Of a DNA stretch of 39,013 nt, positions 30,544-39,013 are shown in pieces. The position numbers and the translations under genes are program-made. Origin of the DNA: a virus. The notes under the pieces were generated by a model that was given only the letters and a program-made list of their open reading frames with translations, was not told the origin of the DNA and searched no databases. The first letter of the stretch is position 1; each line of letters opens with the position of its first letter. Where the stretch lies: positions 1 to 39,013 of the IMG/VR virus record IMGVR_UViG_3300008110_008646. One strand, given 5' to 3'.

Positions 30544-31567
30544 ATGCTTTTTTCTTATGATCAGCAACAATGTCACAGTAATTACAATCCCAACATTGGA
30601 ACTTACATTTCTTAATTTTATTTCTCCAACCTTTTAATTCTTCATGTGGTATACCATCCAAATATATTTCTGATGTCTTAGATAATATTTCTTTACCTTG
30701 AACATATGAGTCAACAATTTCAATAGTTTCATCTAATCTATTAAAACTGTCTCTTCCATGCATTTTAAAGACATCAATATATTCCAGGAATTCATCAAAC
30801 TCTTCTTTGAATGGTGGAATTGTTCCGGTTTTGAAAAAGAATGCGTTGATATCTTTTTCCCACTTGTGTTCACAGGTTACCTTAGATATCTCATGATGAA
30901 AATATGGTAACTCGTTGTTTGTTCTTAGGTTGTTATAAGAATAATGTTCATCCATTACTGGGCATCTACCTAAGCAGCCTTCATTAACAAGTAATGATAG
31001 TTTTACGTATCTACCTTTTTCTTCGTAGTATTTTAATTGTGCTCGCTTAATGTTTTTTAATTCCTCAACGTCTCTCATTAGAATTCGATCAAGATTAATG
31101 TAATCAAACCCTTGATCAGCATTGTACCAAAAATCTTGGCCGGTTGCAACCTTTCTTAAGATAGTGTTTTTAATTTCCATTTCTGGAAAGTGTTTCTTTA
31201 ACCCCATTGCAACCCAATGTCCATGCGGAATGGTCATGCATCTTAATCCCTTTTCATATAAAGGTTTAAGGTTATCAACAAATAATTTGTAGTTATCAAA
31301 CCTAGGAGAAACATTGGTATTATTAAATGTTGCGCTCACAGTAATCCCCAAAGCTTTCTGTACAATCATTGCATTATCAAAAACAACATCTCTAAATTCG
31401 TCAGAGAACGTTGATCCCATTGCGTCTTGTGTAAATGGGGGTATTCTACAAGTAAAATAAACATCATAAATCCATTCTTTATTTCTTTCTAAGAATGGAT
31501 AAAATTTGTTCACAAATACTTCTTCTGAAAGCATTGGATTAAAAGGGATTGAAAATATTTTTTTCAT
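30530..31567 (-). CDS. U32-peptidase-like, Fe-S-type Cys protein
   Basis: A 345-residue protein from the ATG at 31567 (KKIFSIPFNP), which shares one base with the radical SAM stop (TAATG). The pattern INLDRILMRDVEELKNI followed by LLVNEGCLGRCPVMDEHY (Cys198, Cys202) is like U32 peptidase-family proteins (UbiU, RlhA), which bind Fe-S rather than act as proteases. A C-terminal cluster (C321, C325, C328, C331 in KCKFQCWDCNYCD) could hold a cluster. Its coupling to a radical SAM enzyme suggests a joint modification reaction. Confidence 0.65.
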   Translation of the reverse strand: MKKIFSIPFNPMLSEEVFVNKFYPFLERNKEWIYDVYFTCRIPPFTQDAMGSTFSDEFRDVVFDNAMIVQKALGITVSATFNNTNVSPRFDNYKLFVDNLKPLYEKGLRCMTIPHGHWVAMGLKKHFPEMEIKNTILRKVATGQDFWYNADQGFDYINLDRILMRDVEELKNIKRAQLKYYEEKGRYVKLSLLVNEGCLGRCPVMDEHYSYNNLRTNNELPYFHHEISKVTCEHKWEKDINAFFFKTGTIPPFKEEFDEFLEYIDVFKMHGRDSFNRLDETIEIVDSYVQGKEILSKTSEIYLDGIPHEELKGWRNKIKKCKFQCWDCNYCDIVADHKKKAYGLN

Positions 31568-32568
31568 TACTTTGATCCTTCTAAACATCCACCACAAATT
31601 CCGTTGCATTCGGTCTTATAAAAGACACAATCTAAACAGCCTTGCGGTATTGTATAATTTTTATGATTTATGGTATAAAGCTCGTCGAACTTATCCCTTA
31701 GGTCTAATATACCGTTTTTTCCTGAGATTTCCAAAACATTATCGATCTTTACTTTATCTTGTAAAGGGTAACAATGAATTGAGCTACCGTCGGGAAACAC
31801 ATCTAACGGCATAAAGCCACAGATGGTATCATATTCTGGTATTTTAAATGTGGCAAAATTTAAAGAATTTTCTAATACAGCTTTCTTGGTTTTACCTTCC
31901 CATAAACATGGAGGTACTTGACAATCAGAAGTAATCTTAATACCGTTATATAACCCGAATTTAAGGATTTTGGTAATCTCGGCACCCATTTCTTTATTGT
32001 TAATCAAATACGTGCCAGTAAGATCTAAACCAACTCTAATTGCATTTACTTTACCATCCAATTCATGATATAACCATTTTATATAATCATAAAAGTTTCT
32101 ATCTTTCCAATCTTTTGACATGGTTATAGCTAAGTAAAGTCTAGGGTTGGTATCAAACCCCCAGGTATTAGCATAGGCTTTATAAATTTCTAGATAGTTC
32201 TTTTTAAAAATAACCATCCTGTTTTTTTCGTTTAATTCTGCAGCATTTGGGAATACCCATCTAATGTTTTTTATATTATCGATTAAATAATCTCTAGTTG
32301 TTTTACCAAATAAAAAATTACTAACAAGATTTATCTTCATATTTTTACTGAAGATATAATCAAGTATATCAATAAAATTTGGATGTTGTGTTGGTTCACC
32401 ACCTAGAATGGTAATTTCTTCTTGTGGTGTGTTTAAACGATAATGGTTGATAATTTTATCAACCATTTCTATTGTCATGTTACCTAAAGTATGTTTTAAT
32501 CTTGCGTCTTCTTTAGTAAAGCAAAATGAACACCCTTTAGCGCACGTCCCATTAATTGCTAAATTCAT
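31567..32568 (-). CDS. Radical SAM enzyme with SPASM-like C-terminus
   Basis: A 333-residue protein with the radical SAM site CAKGCSFC (Cys9, Cys13, Cys16) starting near the N-terminus, ILGGEPT (56-60), and a Cys-rich end (Cys311, 314, 321, 325, 328 in CLDCVFYKTECNGICGGC) typical of SPASM/twitch auxiliary clusters. More Cys (DCQVPPC, TICGF, IHCYP) precede this. SPASM enzymes mostly modify peptides and proteins. It is coupled at both ends by TAATG junctions to a probable virion gene and to the U32-like gene. Confidence 0.85.
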   Translation of the reverse strand: MNLAINGTCAKGCSFCFTKEDARLKHTLGNMTIEMVDKIINHYRLNTPQEEITILGGEPTQHPNFIDILDYIFSKNMKINLVSNFLFGKTTRDYLIDNIKNIRWVFPNAAELNEKNRMVIFKKNYLEIYKAYANTWGFDTNPRLYLAITMSKDWKDRNFYDYIKWLYHELDGKVNAIRVGLDLTGTYLINNKEMGAEITKILKFGLYNGIKITSDCQVPPCLWEGKTKKAVLENSLNFATFKIPEYDTICGFMPLDVFPDGSSIHCYPLQDKVKIDNVLEISGKNGILDLRDKFDELYTINHKNYTIPQGCLDCVFYKTECNGICGGCLEGSK

Positions 32569-33308
32569 TAAAAGTCCATTTTCAGGGTTAAAGGTGTGAA
32601 TGGCACATTTTCATCTTCTTTTTGTTGCTTACTCATAGCCACCCCAAATTTCTCATGTTTCAATCTATGGCAATCAGCAATAGTTTGACAAGCTTTAATT
32701 CTTTCTTCTAATAATTGTTGTTCTAATAACAAGTTTGCTAATTTAGTATTATATGATGTTACGTTGTTAATAATTTTCTGAACAAAAGTTGCTTTGTCGA
32801 TTCCTCTACCTGTAGATAACACATCTATGATCGGTGTTTGATAATCACTATCTGCAGTCCAACCAAAAGCTTCTCTCTTTTGTTCTTCCCAAGTGTCTTT
32901 TTCTAATGTGGAAGCGTCAACCATTAGCTCTTTATATCTTTCAGAAAATCTATCCGCAACAACTTTTTTCATTACTGCTTTGTTGAAAGCAACACCAGCT
33001 GCTTTATCTTCATCGGTTAAAAAGTGTTTTACTTTTTCTTCATCTGTTTCTCCTGATTCAGCTAACTGAGGGATCTCATCCATGATGTGTGAATTTGTTC
33101 TAACACTGATATAATCTTTATAGATGTCAGCAAATACAAACCCTCTAGCAACTTCTGGTGGTATAATAATAGCCCCCATACGGTTGAGCTCTACTCTCAT
33201 GTCATTATATTCGTCAGCAATTCTTCCATAATTGTAGTTTAAGTACATACCCACAACATGAATGTAGCCCGGAACATTACCTTGTAATTTAAAAATAATA
33301 TGCGTCAT
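32568..33308 (-). CDS. Unknown protein, probably tail-related
   Basis: A 246-residue soluble protein: a beta-prone start (THIIFKLQGNVPGYIHVVG), a middle acidic region, then EEQKREAFGWTADSDYQTPI and a long helix (TSYNTKLANLLLEQQLLEERI). The arrangement is like tail assembly or chaperone-type phage proteins, but no family can be named. It is coupled by TAATG junctions to the genes before and after. Confidence 0.55.
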   Translation of the reverse strand: MTHIIFKLQGNVPGYIHVVGMYLNYNYGRIADEYNDMRVELNRMGAIIIPPEVARGFVFADIYKDYISVRTNSHIMDEIPQLAESGETDEEKVKHFLTDEDKAAGVAFNKAVMKKVVADRFSERYKELMVDASTLEKDTWEEQKREAFGWTADSDYQTPIIDVLSTGRGIDKATFVQKIINNVTSYNTKLANLLLEQQLLEERIKACQTIADCHRLKHEKFGVAMSKQQKEDENVPFTPLTLKMDF

Positions 33309-34069
33309 TATAATAATTTTTCTGTTTGAATATTATTTGGTTTATCTAACTTCAATTGATTTTTTAATGATTCTTCAATTGAAAAGTGATTTGTTGTTGC
33401 TTGTGTCATTAATTGATTAATGTTTCTGTCAATTGAAATAGTATATGATGAAGCTAAAGATAATACTTGTTTTTGTTGTTCAGGATCCATCATTAAAATT
33501 GAATCTAGGTTACCCGTTCCAATTCTTCCATAAGATATCATATCGAGCATCGCTTGCTTAGCCATACGAACAGTCCAATATTCATGCTCATATTTTTCCT
33601 CTAATTCATGGTTACCAAATACATCAATTAATTTTGTGCCGTCTGGTAAGATTGAGTCCTCGCTTTCTAAAAATTCTTTAATTAAATCAATGAACCCTTG
33701 TCTTTCTCTATAAGCGTCTCTTAAATTTCTTTTGAATTTTCTTAAATCAATTTGTTTATCAGCAATTGTTAAATCGATCATTTCTTTTCTTTTTGGGTCG
33801 GCTATAAATTCCTTACTTTCTTCATCCATTTGGATTTCTAATTCCGCTTTTCTAACTGTATACTCTAAATGCTCTACAGCATCCTCTCTACCTCTTAATT
33901 CCAATAGCCATTGTTTTAATTTTGCGTATGGGGTTATTTGTGCTCCACCAACGAAATTATATGCTTTATACTTTGGTAATGCGAAAGACATATTTTCTGA
34001 GATTTTCATCAATTTCTCATCGAATGGATTATTTAAATTTTTTGCTCTGTCATATTTGTAACCTTCCAT
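33308..34069 (-). CDS. Unknown helical protein, probably virion-related
   Basis: A 253-residue protein from the ATG at 34069 (EGYKYDRAKN), chosen over one 23 codons upstream that lies in a TATATTAC promoter-like gap. It is mostly helical and charged, with KYKAYNFVGGAQITPYAKLKQ, coil regions at ~80-140, and EYWTVRMAKQAMLDMISYGR. It follows the third kelch-like gene and is TAATG-coupled to the next. No family is recognised. Confidence 0.55.
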   Translation of the reverse strand: MEGYKYDRAKNLNNPFDEKLMKISENMSFALPKYKAYNFVGGAQITPYAKLKQWLLELRGREDAVEHLEYTVRKAELEIQMDEESKEFIADPKRKEMIDLTIADKQIDLRKFKRNLRDAYRERQGFIDLIKEFLESEDSILPDGTKLIDVFGNHELEEKYEHEYWTVRMAKQAMLDMISYGRIGTGNLDSILMMDPEQQKQVLSLASSYTISIDRNINQLMTQATTNHFSIEESLKNQLKLDKPNNIQTEKLL

Positions 34070-34119
34070 AAATAAAATTGTTTTTGTTGTAATATAAGTA
34101 AAAATTTTCAAATTGTCAA

Positions 34120-35235
34120 CTATTGCCTCCAGCCGCAATGTCCTGATGATGTCCCCGAATTTACCGCTGGGTTTAATCCGGTTACACTAGAACTTCCACT
34201 ATCTGTTGCATAAGTAAATTTCCAGCTAACATTATTTTGTCCACCACCGTCATAACAGCCTAACATATATTGCCAATCTTGTCCCATAGTAAAATTCTCT
34301 TCCCCGCAGTTAGTGTGAGGTTTTGCCACATTACCAATATTGGTATCGCTAGCATTGCTCCATCTTCTTAGATTATACCCACCATTATAACTTCCTTCAT
34401 TACCTGCATATCCTTTACCATGTTTAGAGCTAATACCTTTTTGCTGAGCATGTGCACTCCAATGAGTTGATGATGATGGTGTCTCGTTTGAAAAATTAAA
34501 TTTAATACCGGCACTAGATGTCCAAGCGTATCCAAAACTTTCATCAAAAAATGCTCCACCTCCATCATTTCCACTGATAGATGTTACAGCAAAACCACTT
34601 ACATAACTTTCGTTCGATAAATTAAATTTTTCTATTGTTGTTGATCCTCCGGAAATTAAATAAGCCGCTTCAGTTTCTTTTTGCATAGTCGCAACGTCGC
34701 TTCGTGCAATACTAGTATTAAACTTTGATTGATGTGCGTAATTGGTATCAGTAATCATATTGATCGCTGAAGTTCTTGTTCCGTGAATACTATCCGGACC
34801 TTTCCATGCACCATCATCGTTCACGGACCAAACAAAGAAAATAGATTTGTTACAAGCGCCAGATGTATATGATGCTGGGTAATCTAGCAACTCGCCAATA
34901 TGTGTTGTTTGATCGGTAAGGTTGGTAACTTTGTGAACATTCTTCCATGGTGACGCATCTTTATAACCACCAGCCAAATAAGAATAGTTAATAATTTGTC
35001 TATATCTAAATGCTGTGGGTTGTGTTTCTTGTGCCGCAATTCTTTCCCAGCCATTATCGATATTTGAAACGCCAGTATATAACATCAAGTAGTTACTACC
35101 ACTGGTTGTTGTTTCAAGAAATAATGAACCTGAGCTTGGATTAGAGGGTCTGCTTGCTCTTGGCCCTCTTGGTGGTCTGTTAACAACTCTATCAGACCTT
35201 AAACTACCACTAACTTCTAAATTCTCGTATATCAT
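34120..35235 (-). CDS. Kelch-like tail protein, copy 3
   Basis: A 371-residue protein, the last of three tandem paralogues. Order: ENLEVSGSLR start, PPRGPRASRPSNPSSGSLFL linker, SYLAGGYKDASPWKNVH, SYTSGACNKSIFFVWS, then blade-like repeats STTIEKFNLSNES, FGYAWTSSAGIKFNFSNET, GYAGNEGSYNGGYNLRRWS and YMLGCYDGGGQNN, ending GTSSGHCGWRQ. The repeats are like those of kelch beta-propellers, which bind ligands. Likely a receptor-binding or baseplate-attached spike. Confidence 0.7.
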   Translation of the reverse strand: MIYENLEVSGSLRSDRVVNRPPRGPRASRPSNPSSGSLFLETTTSGSNYLMLYTGVSNIDNGWERIAAQETQPTAFRYRQIINYSYLAGGYKDASPWKNVHKVTNLTDQTTHIGELLDYPASYTSGACNKSIFFVWSVNDDGAWKGPDSIHGTRTSAINMITDTNYAHQSKFNTSIARSDVATMQKETEAAYLISGGSTTIEKFNLSNESYVSGFAVTSISGNDGGGAFFDESFGYAWTSSAGIKFNFSNETPSSSTHWSAHAQQKGISSKHGKGYAGNEGSYNGGYNLRRWSNASDTNIGNVAKPHTNCGEENFTMGQDWQYMLGCYDGGGQNNVSWKFTYATDSGSSSVTGLNPAVNSGTSSGHCGWRQ

Positions 35236-35247
35236 TTTTATATCTTT

Positions 35248-36354
35248 TTATGCTCTCCAGCCACAATGACCGGAAGATGTACCGCCATTAACACCAGGTG
35301 CCAATCCGCTTACGCTTGTTGTTCCAGTATCTGTTGCATAAGTAAATTTCCAGCTTGTATTATTTTGTGCTCCGTCATAGTTTCCAAGCATATATTGGTG
35401 GTCTTGCCCCATGGTAAAGTTTTCTTCACCACAATTTGGGTGTGGTTTAGCAACGTTACCTAGATTTGTGTCGCTAGCGTTGCTCCATCTTCTTAGATTG
35501 TATCCGCCCGAATAACTACCTTCGTTACCAGCGTAACCTTTACCTACTTTAGAACTAATGCCTTTTTGTTGTGAGTGTGCCCCCCACATACCGGTTGAAG
35601 TAAATGTTTCTGAAGCAAAGCTGAATTTAATTCCTGCACTAGATGTCCATCCATATCCAAAGTTTTCATCAGAAAAAGCGGATCCACCATCACCACCATC
35701 TATTGTTGTTAAGTTATAACCGGTCATTATTGATTCGTTGCTTAAATCAAATTTTTCAACATAAGAACTACCACCAGTAAACATGTATGCAAATTCAGTT
35801 TCTTTATGCATTGTACCCAAATCACTTCTTGCTGTTGTTATATTAAATTTTGTTTGGTGTGCATAGTTTGTATCATTTGCCATATTAATTGCTGATGTTC
35901 TCACACCATTAACATCTGATGGCCCTTTAAATGCATTATCGGTATTCACTGACCATACAAAGAAAATGTACTTACTACAAGCACCTGATGTATATGATGC
36001 CGGATAATCTAATAGTTCACCAATATGTGATGTTTGGTCTGTTGAATTAATTGTTTTATGTACGTTCTTCCATGGTGAAGAGTTTTTATACCCTCCGGCC
36101 AAATATGAAACAGCAATTATTTGTCTAAATTTAAAGCCAACATTTGAATTGACTTGTGAGGATACTCTTACCCATCCACTATCACCATTATCTAACCCAG
36201 TATAAACCATGAGAAAACTACCACTAGCCGCTTGCTCCAAATACAAAGAACCAGTAACAGGACTGCTTGGCCTATTTGCCCTACTTCCTGCTGGTGGTTT
36301 TGCAATCCCCTGTGCTCTAAGTGACCCACTAATCTCTATGTTATCGTGACGCAT
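35248..36354 (-). CDS. Kelch-like tail protein, copy 2
   Basis: A 368-residue paralogue starting RHDNIEISGSLRAQG, with the linker GSRANRPSSPVTGSLYLEQ, and repeats SSYVEKFDLSNES, FGYGWTSSAGIKFSFASET, GYAGNEGSYSGGYNLRRWS and YMLGNYDGAQNN, ending GTSSGHCGWRA. It is closer to copy 3 than to copy 1 in the middle region. The gene starts 18 bases after the stop of copy 1. Probable role as in copy 3. Confidence 0.7.
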   Translation of the reverse strand: MRHDNIEISGSLRAQGIAKPPAGSRANRPSSPVTGSLYLEQAASGSFLMVYTGLDNGDSGWVRVSSQVNSNVGFKFRQIIAVSYLAGGYKNSSPWKNVHKTINSTDQTSHIGELLDYPASYTSGACSKYIFFVWSVNTDNAFKGPSDVNGVRTSAINMANDTNYAHQTKFNITTARSDLGTMHKETEFAYMFTGGSSYVEKFDLSNESIMTGYNLTTIDGGDGGSAFSDENFGYGWTSSAGIKFSFASETFTSTGMWGAHSQQKGISSKVGKGYAGNEGSYSGGYNLRRWSNASDTNLGNVAKPHPNCGEENFTMGQDHQYMLGNYDGAQNNTSWKFTYATDTGTTSVSGLAPGVNGGTSSGHCGWRA

Positions 36355-36372
36355 ATTTTATAAATACATTTT

Positions 36373-37506
36373 TTAATTTCTCCAACCGCAATGCCCCGAT
36401 GACGTACCACCATTAACCCCTGGAGCTAGTCCAGCTGGGTTTACGGTTCCCGTATCAGTTGCATAAACAAACTTCCAACTCGTATTATTTTGTAAACCAT
36501 CATAGTTTCCAAGCATATATTGATGATCTTGCCCCATAGTGAAGTTTTCTTCCCCACAATTTCCGTGTGGTTTGGCTACGTTACCTATGTTGGTTTCGTT
36601 AAATACATTCCATCTTCTTAAATTATAACCTCCATTATATGTGCCCTCATTACCAGCATATCCCTTACCCCATTTTGAGCTAATACCTTTTTGTTGACCG
36701 CTTGCACCCCATTGTTGGTTTGTTGTGAAAGTATCTGTGGCAAAAAACAATTTATTACCACTCTCCGAACCATAACCATAACCATAATTTTCATCTGAAA
36801 AACCAGATGCACCAAGAGAACTAGTGAGGGATGTTTTTAAAGTTAAGTATGGTTGCATATTTGGATAATACACACTATACATAACTTCATTAGTTAAATT
36901 AAATTTCTCTACAGTCGCAACACCACCACCAAATACCCAAGCAAATTCTGTTTCTTGGAATAATGTACCTAAATCGTCTCTTGCATTTGCTAAATCCCAT
37001 TTAGATTGGTGTGCATACGCAGTTTCATTTACCATATGAACACCTGTTGTATATGTTGAATGTATTTGTGTTGCCGATTTCCATAGACCGTCTGTGTTAG
37101 TTGACCATACAAACAATATTGATTTACTACACGCACCAGATGTATATGATGCTGGATAGTCCATTAATTCACCTAAGTGAACTGTTTGATCGGTTGCATT
37201 TGTTGTGCGGTGTACATTCTTCCATGGTGAAGAATCTTTATAACCACCGGCCAAGTATGAGAAATTAATAATTTGTCTATATAAAAAACCTATTCTATCT
37301 GTATTTTGTGAACCAACTGGCTCCCATCCATCATCTCTATTTGATGCTGCTGTGTACGTGACAACAAAACTTCCACTACTAGATTCTTCAAGGTAAAGAG
37401 ATCCTATTTCTGGGCTAGATGGTCTATTAGCTCTTGGTCCTCTAGGTATTATATATTGTCCACTAACATCTAAAGAGCCACTAACAATTACATTTTCTCT
37501 TAACAT
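36373..37506 (-). CDS. Kelch-like tail protein, copy 1
   Basis: A 377-residue paralogue starting LRENVIVSGSLDVSG, with GPRANRPSSPEIGSLYLEE, SYLAGGYKDSSPWKNVH and blade-like repeats. It differs from the other copies by an insertion of about 10 residues (within MYSVYYPNMQPYLTLKTSL) and by GSESGNKLFFATDT in the third repeat. It ends GTSSGHCGWRN. The inserted loop is a candidate for receptor choice. A TATATTAAAG string lies directly before its start. Confidence 0.7.
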   Translation of the reverse strand: MLRENVIVSGSLDVSGQYIIPRGPRANRPSSPEIGSLYLEESSSGSFVVTYTAASNRDDGWEPVGSQNTDRIGFLYRQIINFSYLAGGYKDSSPWKNVHRTTNATDQTVHLGELMDYPASYTSGACSKSILFVWSTNTDGLWKSATQIHSTYTTGVHMVNETAYAHQSKWDLANARDDLGTLFQETEFAWVFGGGVATVEKFNLTNEVMYSVYYPNMQPYLTLKTSLTSSLGASGFSDENYGYGYGSESGNKLFFATDTFTTNQQWGASGQQKGISSKWGKGYAGNEGTYNGGYNLRRWNVFNETNIGNVAKPHGNCGEENFTMGQDHQYMLGNYDGLQNNTSWKFVYATDTGTVNPAGLAPGVNGGTSSGHCGWRN

Positions 37507-37523
37507 ACTTTAATATACGTATT

Positions 37524-39013
37524 TTATCTCAAAACAACAACCCTTCCGGTTCTATTTGCTGCAAAAGTTATTGTCACTACACTTGTGCTTGTTGTTACAA
37601 TTGAGGATGGCCAGAACATCTCGTCGTTACTATCATAAACCATGACCATTACATCTTTAGATCCTAAGTTATGTGTAACAGTTACTGATGATACGTTACT
37701 GAATGACGTAGCATATGTTGAGTTTCCAAAATCTTTAACAAGATTTCCGCTTCTAGCATAAATTGCACCACCACTTGTAATATAAGCAACTGTAGATCCC
37801 GCAGATTGGAAATTAACCATAGTAGCTTGCCCGCCACCTGACACTGTGTTAGAATTTATATCAATTCTACCAGCTCTTAATTCCATGAAATCTTCTTGAT
37901 CGTTCTCAACTCTAATAGTTAATTTTGCTCTCTCAGATACACCGCCACTATTGTTTTCAAGATATATCTGAGCACCATCCGATGGATAATTGTTACCAGA
38001 ACGAAAATCAATACCACAATATCCAGTTGCATCTGCGGCGGAAGATGTTAGTACAATATTTGCATTCGTTATACCGTATGTACTTCTTCCTGTTGCAACA
38101 CCATTACCAACTGTTAAACCTCCAAATGTTGGTGTGGATGTTGTTGCAACGGCTTGGCCTATAGATACTGTAACAGAACCTGTGGTAGTATCCACACCAA
38201 CACCTGTTCCTGCATTTACTGCTGTAACTTTTGCTGCAGTATACGTTGTGGATATTGATGAGCCTTGCCATGTACCGCTTGTAATTGTACCAACTGTCGC
38301 CAAATTTGATAATGAAGTTAGACTTGTATTTGAACTCGCAGTTATATTTGTTGCATTCCCACTCAATGTACCGATAAAGTTACCCGAGTTAACCGTAACG
38401 CCGTTATTATCAACAGTCATTATTTTAGTCCACGTACCACCGCCTGTTCCGGCTGAGTTATACCAATGCGTTAAACCACCTGTACTTAAACTATCAATTG
38501 CACCATGCGGAATATTATCTCCATTTCCATCAGGGCCTCCCCACCATACGGAAGCTGTTGATGTTGTACCTCTAAAAAATACTGTTCTACTTGTATCAGT
38601 TGAGCTAGCTCCTAAAGAGTTACCAAATGTTACAGAAGATGTTCCAGCACTAAATTTAACAATGTTAGACGTTGAACCAGCAGTTCTTAAATTACCACCT
38701 AAAGTTAAATTATTTGTTATTGAAACATTAGGTGTAGTATCACCACTACCGGTTGCAGTAAAGCTCATTGCGGTGGCAAATGAAGTTCCGCTCACATCTT
38801 TTCTAAATGTCAAACCATAACTTCCACATGTCAATGCCCAACCGGCCCCCGCAATATCTTTTAAAAACAATGCAGATGCGGCCGTACCCCTACCAACATA
38901 AAACCAATCATAACTACCTATTCCTTGAACAGTTCCTGTTGCTGAATATGTTGCCCCAGTAACAATCAAATTACCATTTACTGTTAGACCACCAAATGTT
39001 GGTGTTGCGGCAG
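37524..39013 (-). CDS. Tail-fibre-like protein, 5' end cut by window
   Basis: An open frame of at least 496 codons that runs off the right edge, so the true start is outside. The chain is Ser/Thr/Gly-rich with repeats TPTFGGLTV(N/G)(G/N) near the start and again near residue 295, NATNITASSNTSLTSLSNLATV and TYTAAKVTAVNAGTGVG. The end VTHNLGSKDVMVMVYDSNDEMFWPSS and TITFAANRTGRVVVL is a usual C-terminal tip of phage fibre proteins. It leads the tail block and precedes the kelch-like genes by 17 bases. Confidence 0.8.
   Translation of the reverse strand, partial: AATPTFGGLTVNGNLIVTGATYSATGTVQGIGSYDWFYVGRGTAASALFLKDIAGAGWALTCGSYGLTFRKDVSGTSFATAMSFTATGSGDTTPNVSITNNLTLGGNLRTAGSTSNIVKFSAGTSSVTFGNSLGASSTDTSRTVFFRGTTSTASVWWGGPDGNGDNIPHGAIDSLSTGGLTHWYNSAGTGGGTWTKIMTVDNNGVTVNSGNFIGTLSGNATNITASSNTSLTSLSNLATVGTITSGTWQGSSISTTYTAAKVTAVNAGTGVGVDTTTGSVTVSIGQAVATTSTPTFGGLTVGNGVATGRSTYGITNANIVLTSSAADATGYCGIDFRSGNNYPSDGAQIYLENNSGGVSERAKLTIRVENDQEDFMELRAGRIDINSNTVSGGGQATMVNFQSAGSTVAYITSGGAIYARSGNLVKDFGNSTYATSFSNVSSVTVTHNLGSKDVMVMVYDSNDEMFWPSSIVTTSTSVVTITFAANRTGRVVVLR

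Noticed and set aside
34120-37506. Diversity-generating retroelement target
   Set aside because: The C-termini are conserved rather than variable, no template repeat was seen, and there is no reverse transcriptase in the window.
37990-38820. A 276-codon open frame on the plus strand
   Set aside because: It is antisense to the tail-fibre gene, rich in Val/Pro from reversed Thr/Gly codons, and has no protein-like pattern.
1-39013. CRISPR array, insertion sequence, integrase or attachment site
   Set aside because: No regularly spaced repeats, no terminal inverted repeats with a transposase, and no recombinase motifs were seen on either strand.

Overview
The window looks like part of a large, AT-rich tailed-phage genome whose host is probably a member of the Bacteroidota (flavobacteria-like). 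The phage signs are very dense packing, many start/stop overlaps, thymidylate synthase, a modular virion-type lysin, many small unknown proteins and a tail-fibre region. The host signs are the near absence of Shine-Dalgarno sites, start codons usually preceded by A/T with T at -1, promoter-like boxes of the Bacteroidota form TAnnTTTG, a DUF2452-type protein, and signal peptides ending in FGQ or VAQ. No tRNA, CRISPR array, insertion sequence, integrase or reverse transcriptase was seen. No stretch longer than about 230 bases lacks a gene candidate.

Block 1 (1-19.7 kb, almost all minus strand) is an accessory and host-takeover region. Read leftwards along transcription it holds small membrane proteins, thymidylate synthase, a probable lysis pair (small membrane protein plus NlpC/P60 hydrolase), two paralogous PcfJ-like proteins, a run of tiny unknowns, a 2OG-oxygenase-like protein, an IscU and an A-type Fe-S carrier, a zinc metallopeptidase, an S-adenosylmethionine decarboxylase-like protein, a HAD protein, a DUF2452 protein, a 1016-residue lysin (peptidoglycan-binding, M15-like peptidase, glucosaminidase-like and MGHC modules), a lipoprotein, a metallophosphoesterase and a band-7/SPFH protein cut by the left edge. 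Two plus-strand islands (3289-3822 and 16637-16771) converge on minus genes with overlapping stop codons.

Block 2 (19.7-27.4 kb, plus strand) carries a DUF192 protein, a small Cys-rich protein, a terminator, a ribbon-helix-helix protein and then an overlapping surface-sugar operon: two GT4-type and three GT2-type glycosyltransferases, a methyltransferase and an NAD-dependent epimerase. It ends at a strong bidirectional terminator.

Block 3 (27.4-39 kb, minus strand) starts with a tail-fibre-like protein cut by the right edge, followed by three tandem kelch-like paralogues. Then come two unknown, probably virion-related proteins coupled by TAATG junctions to a radical SAM/SPASM enzyme, a U32-like Cys-rich protein and a methyltransferase. 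Next is a two-gene cassette, with its own host-type promoter box, for a secreted beta-barrel protein and a DUF401-family inner-membrane permease. A small unknown gene closes the block.

The most unusual parts are the outer-membrane/inner-membrane transport pair, the radical SAM/U32/methyltransferase set joined to tail genes (with Fe-S assembly genes elsewhere that could supply it), and the PcfJ-like motif appearing in three different proteins.
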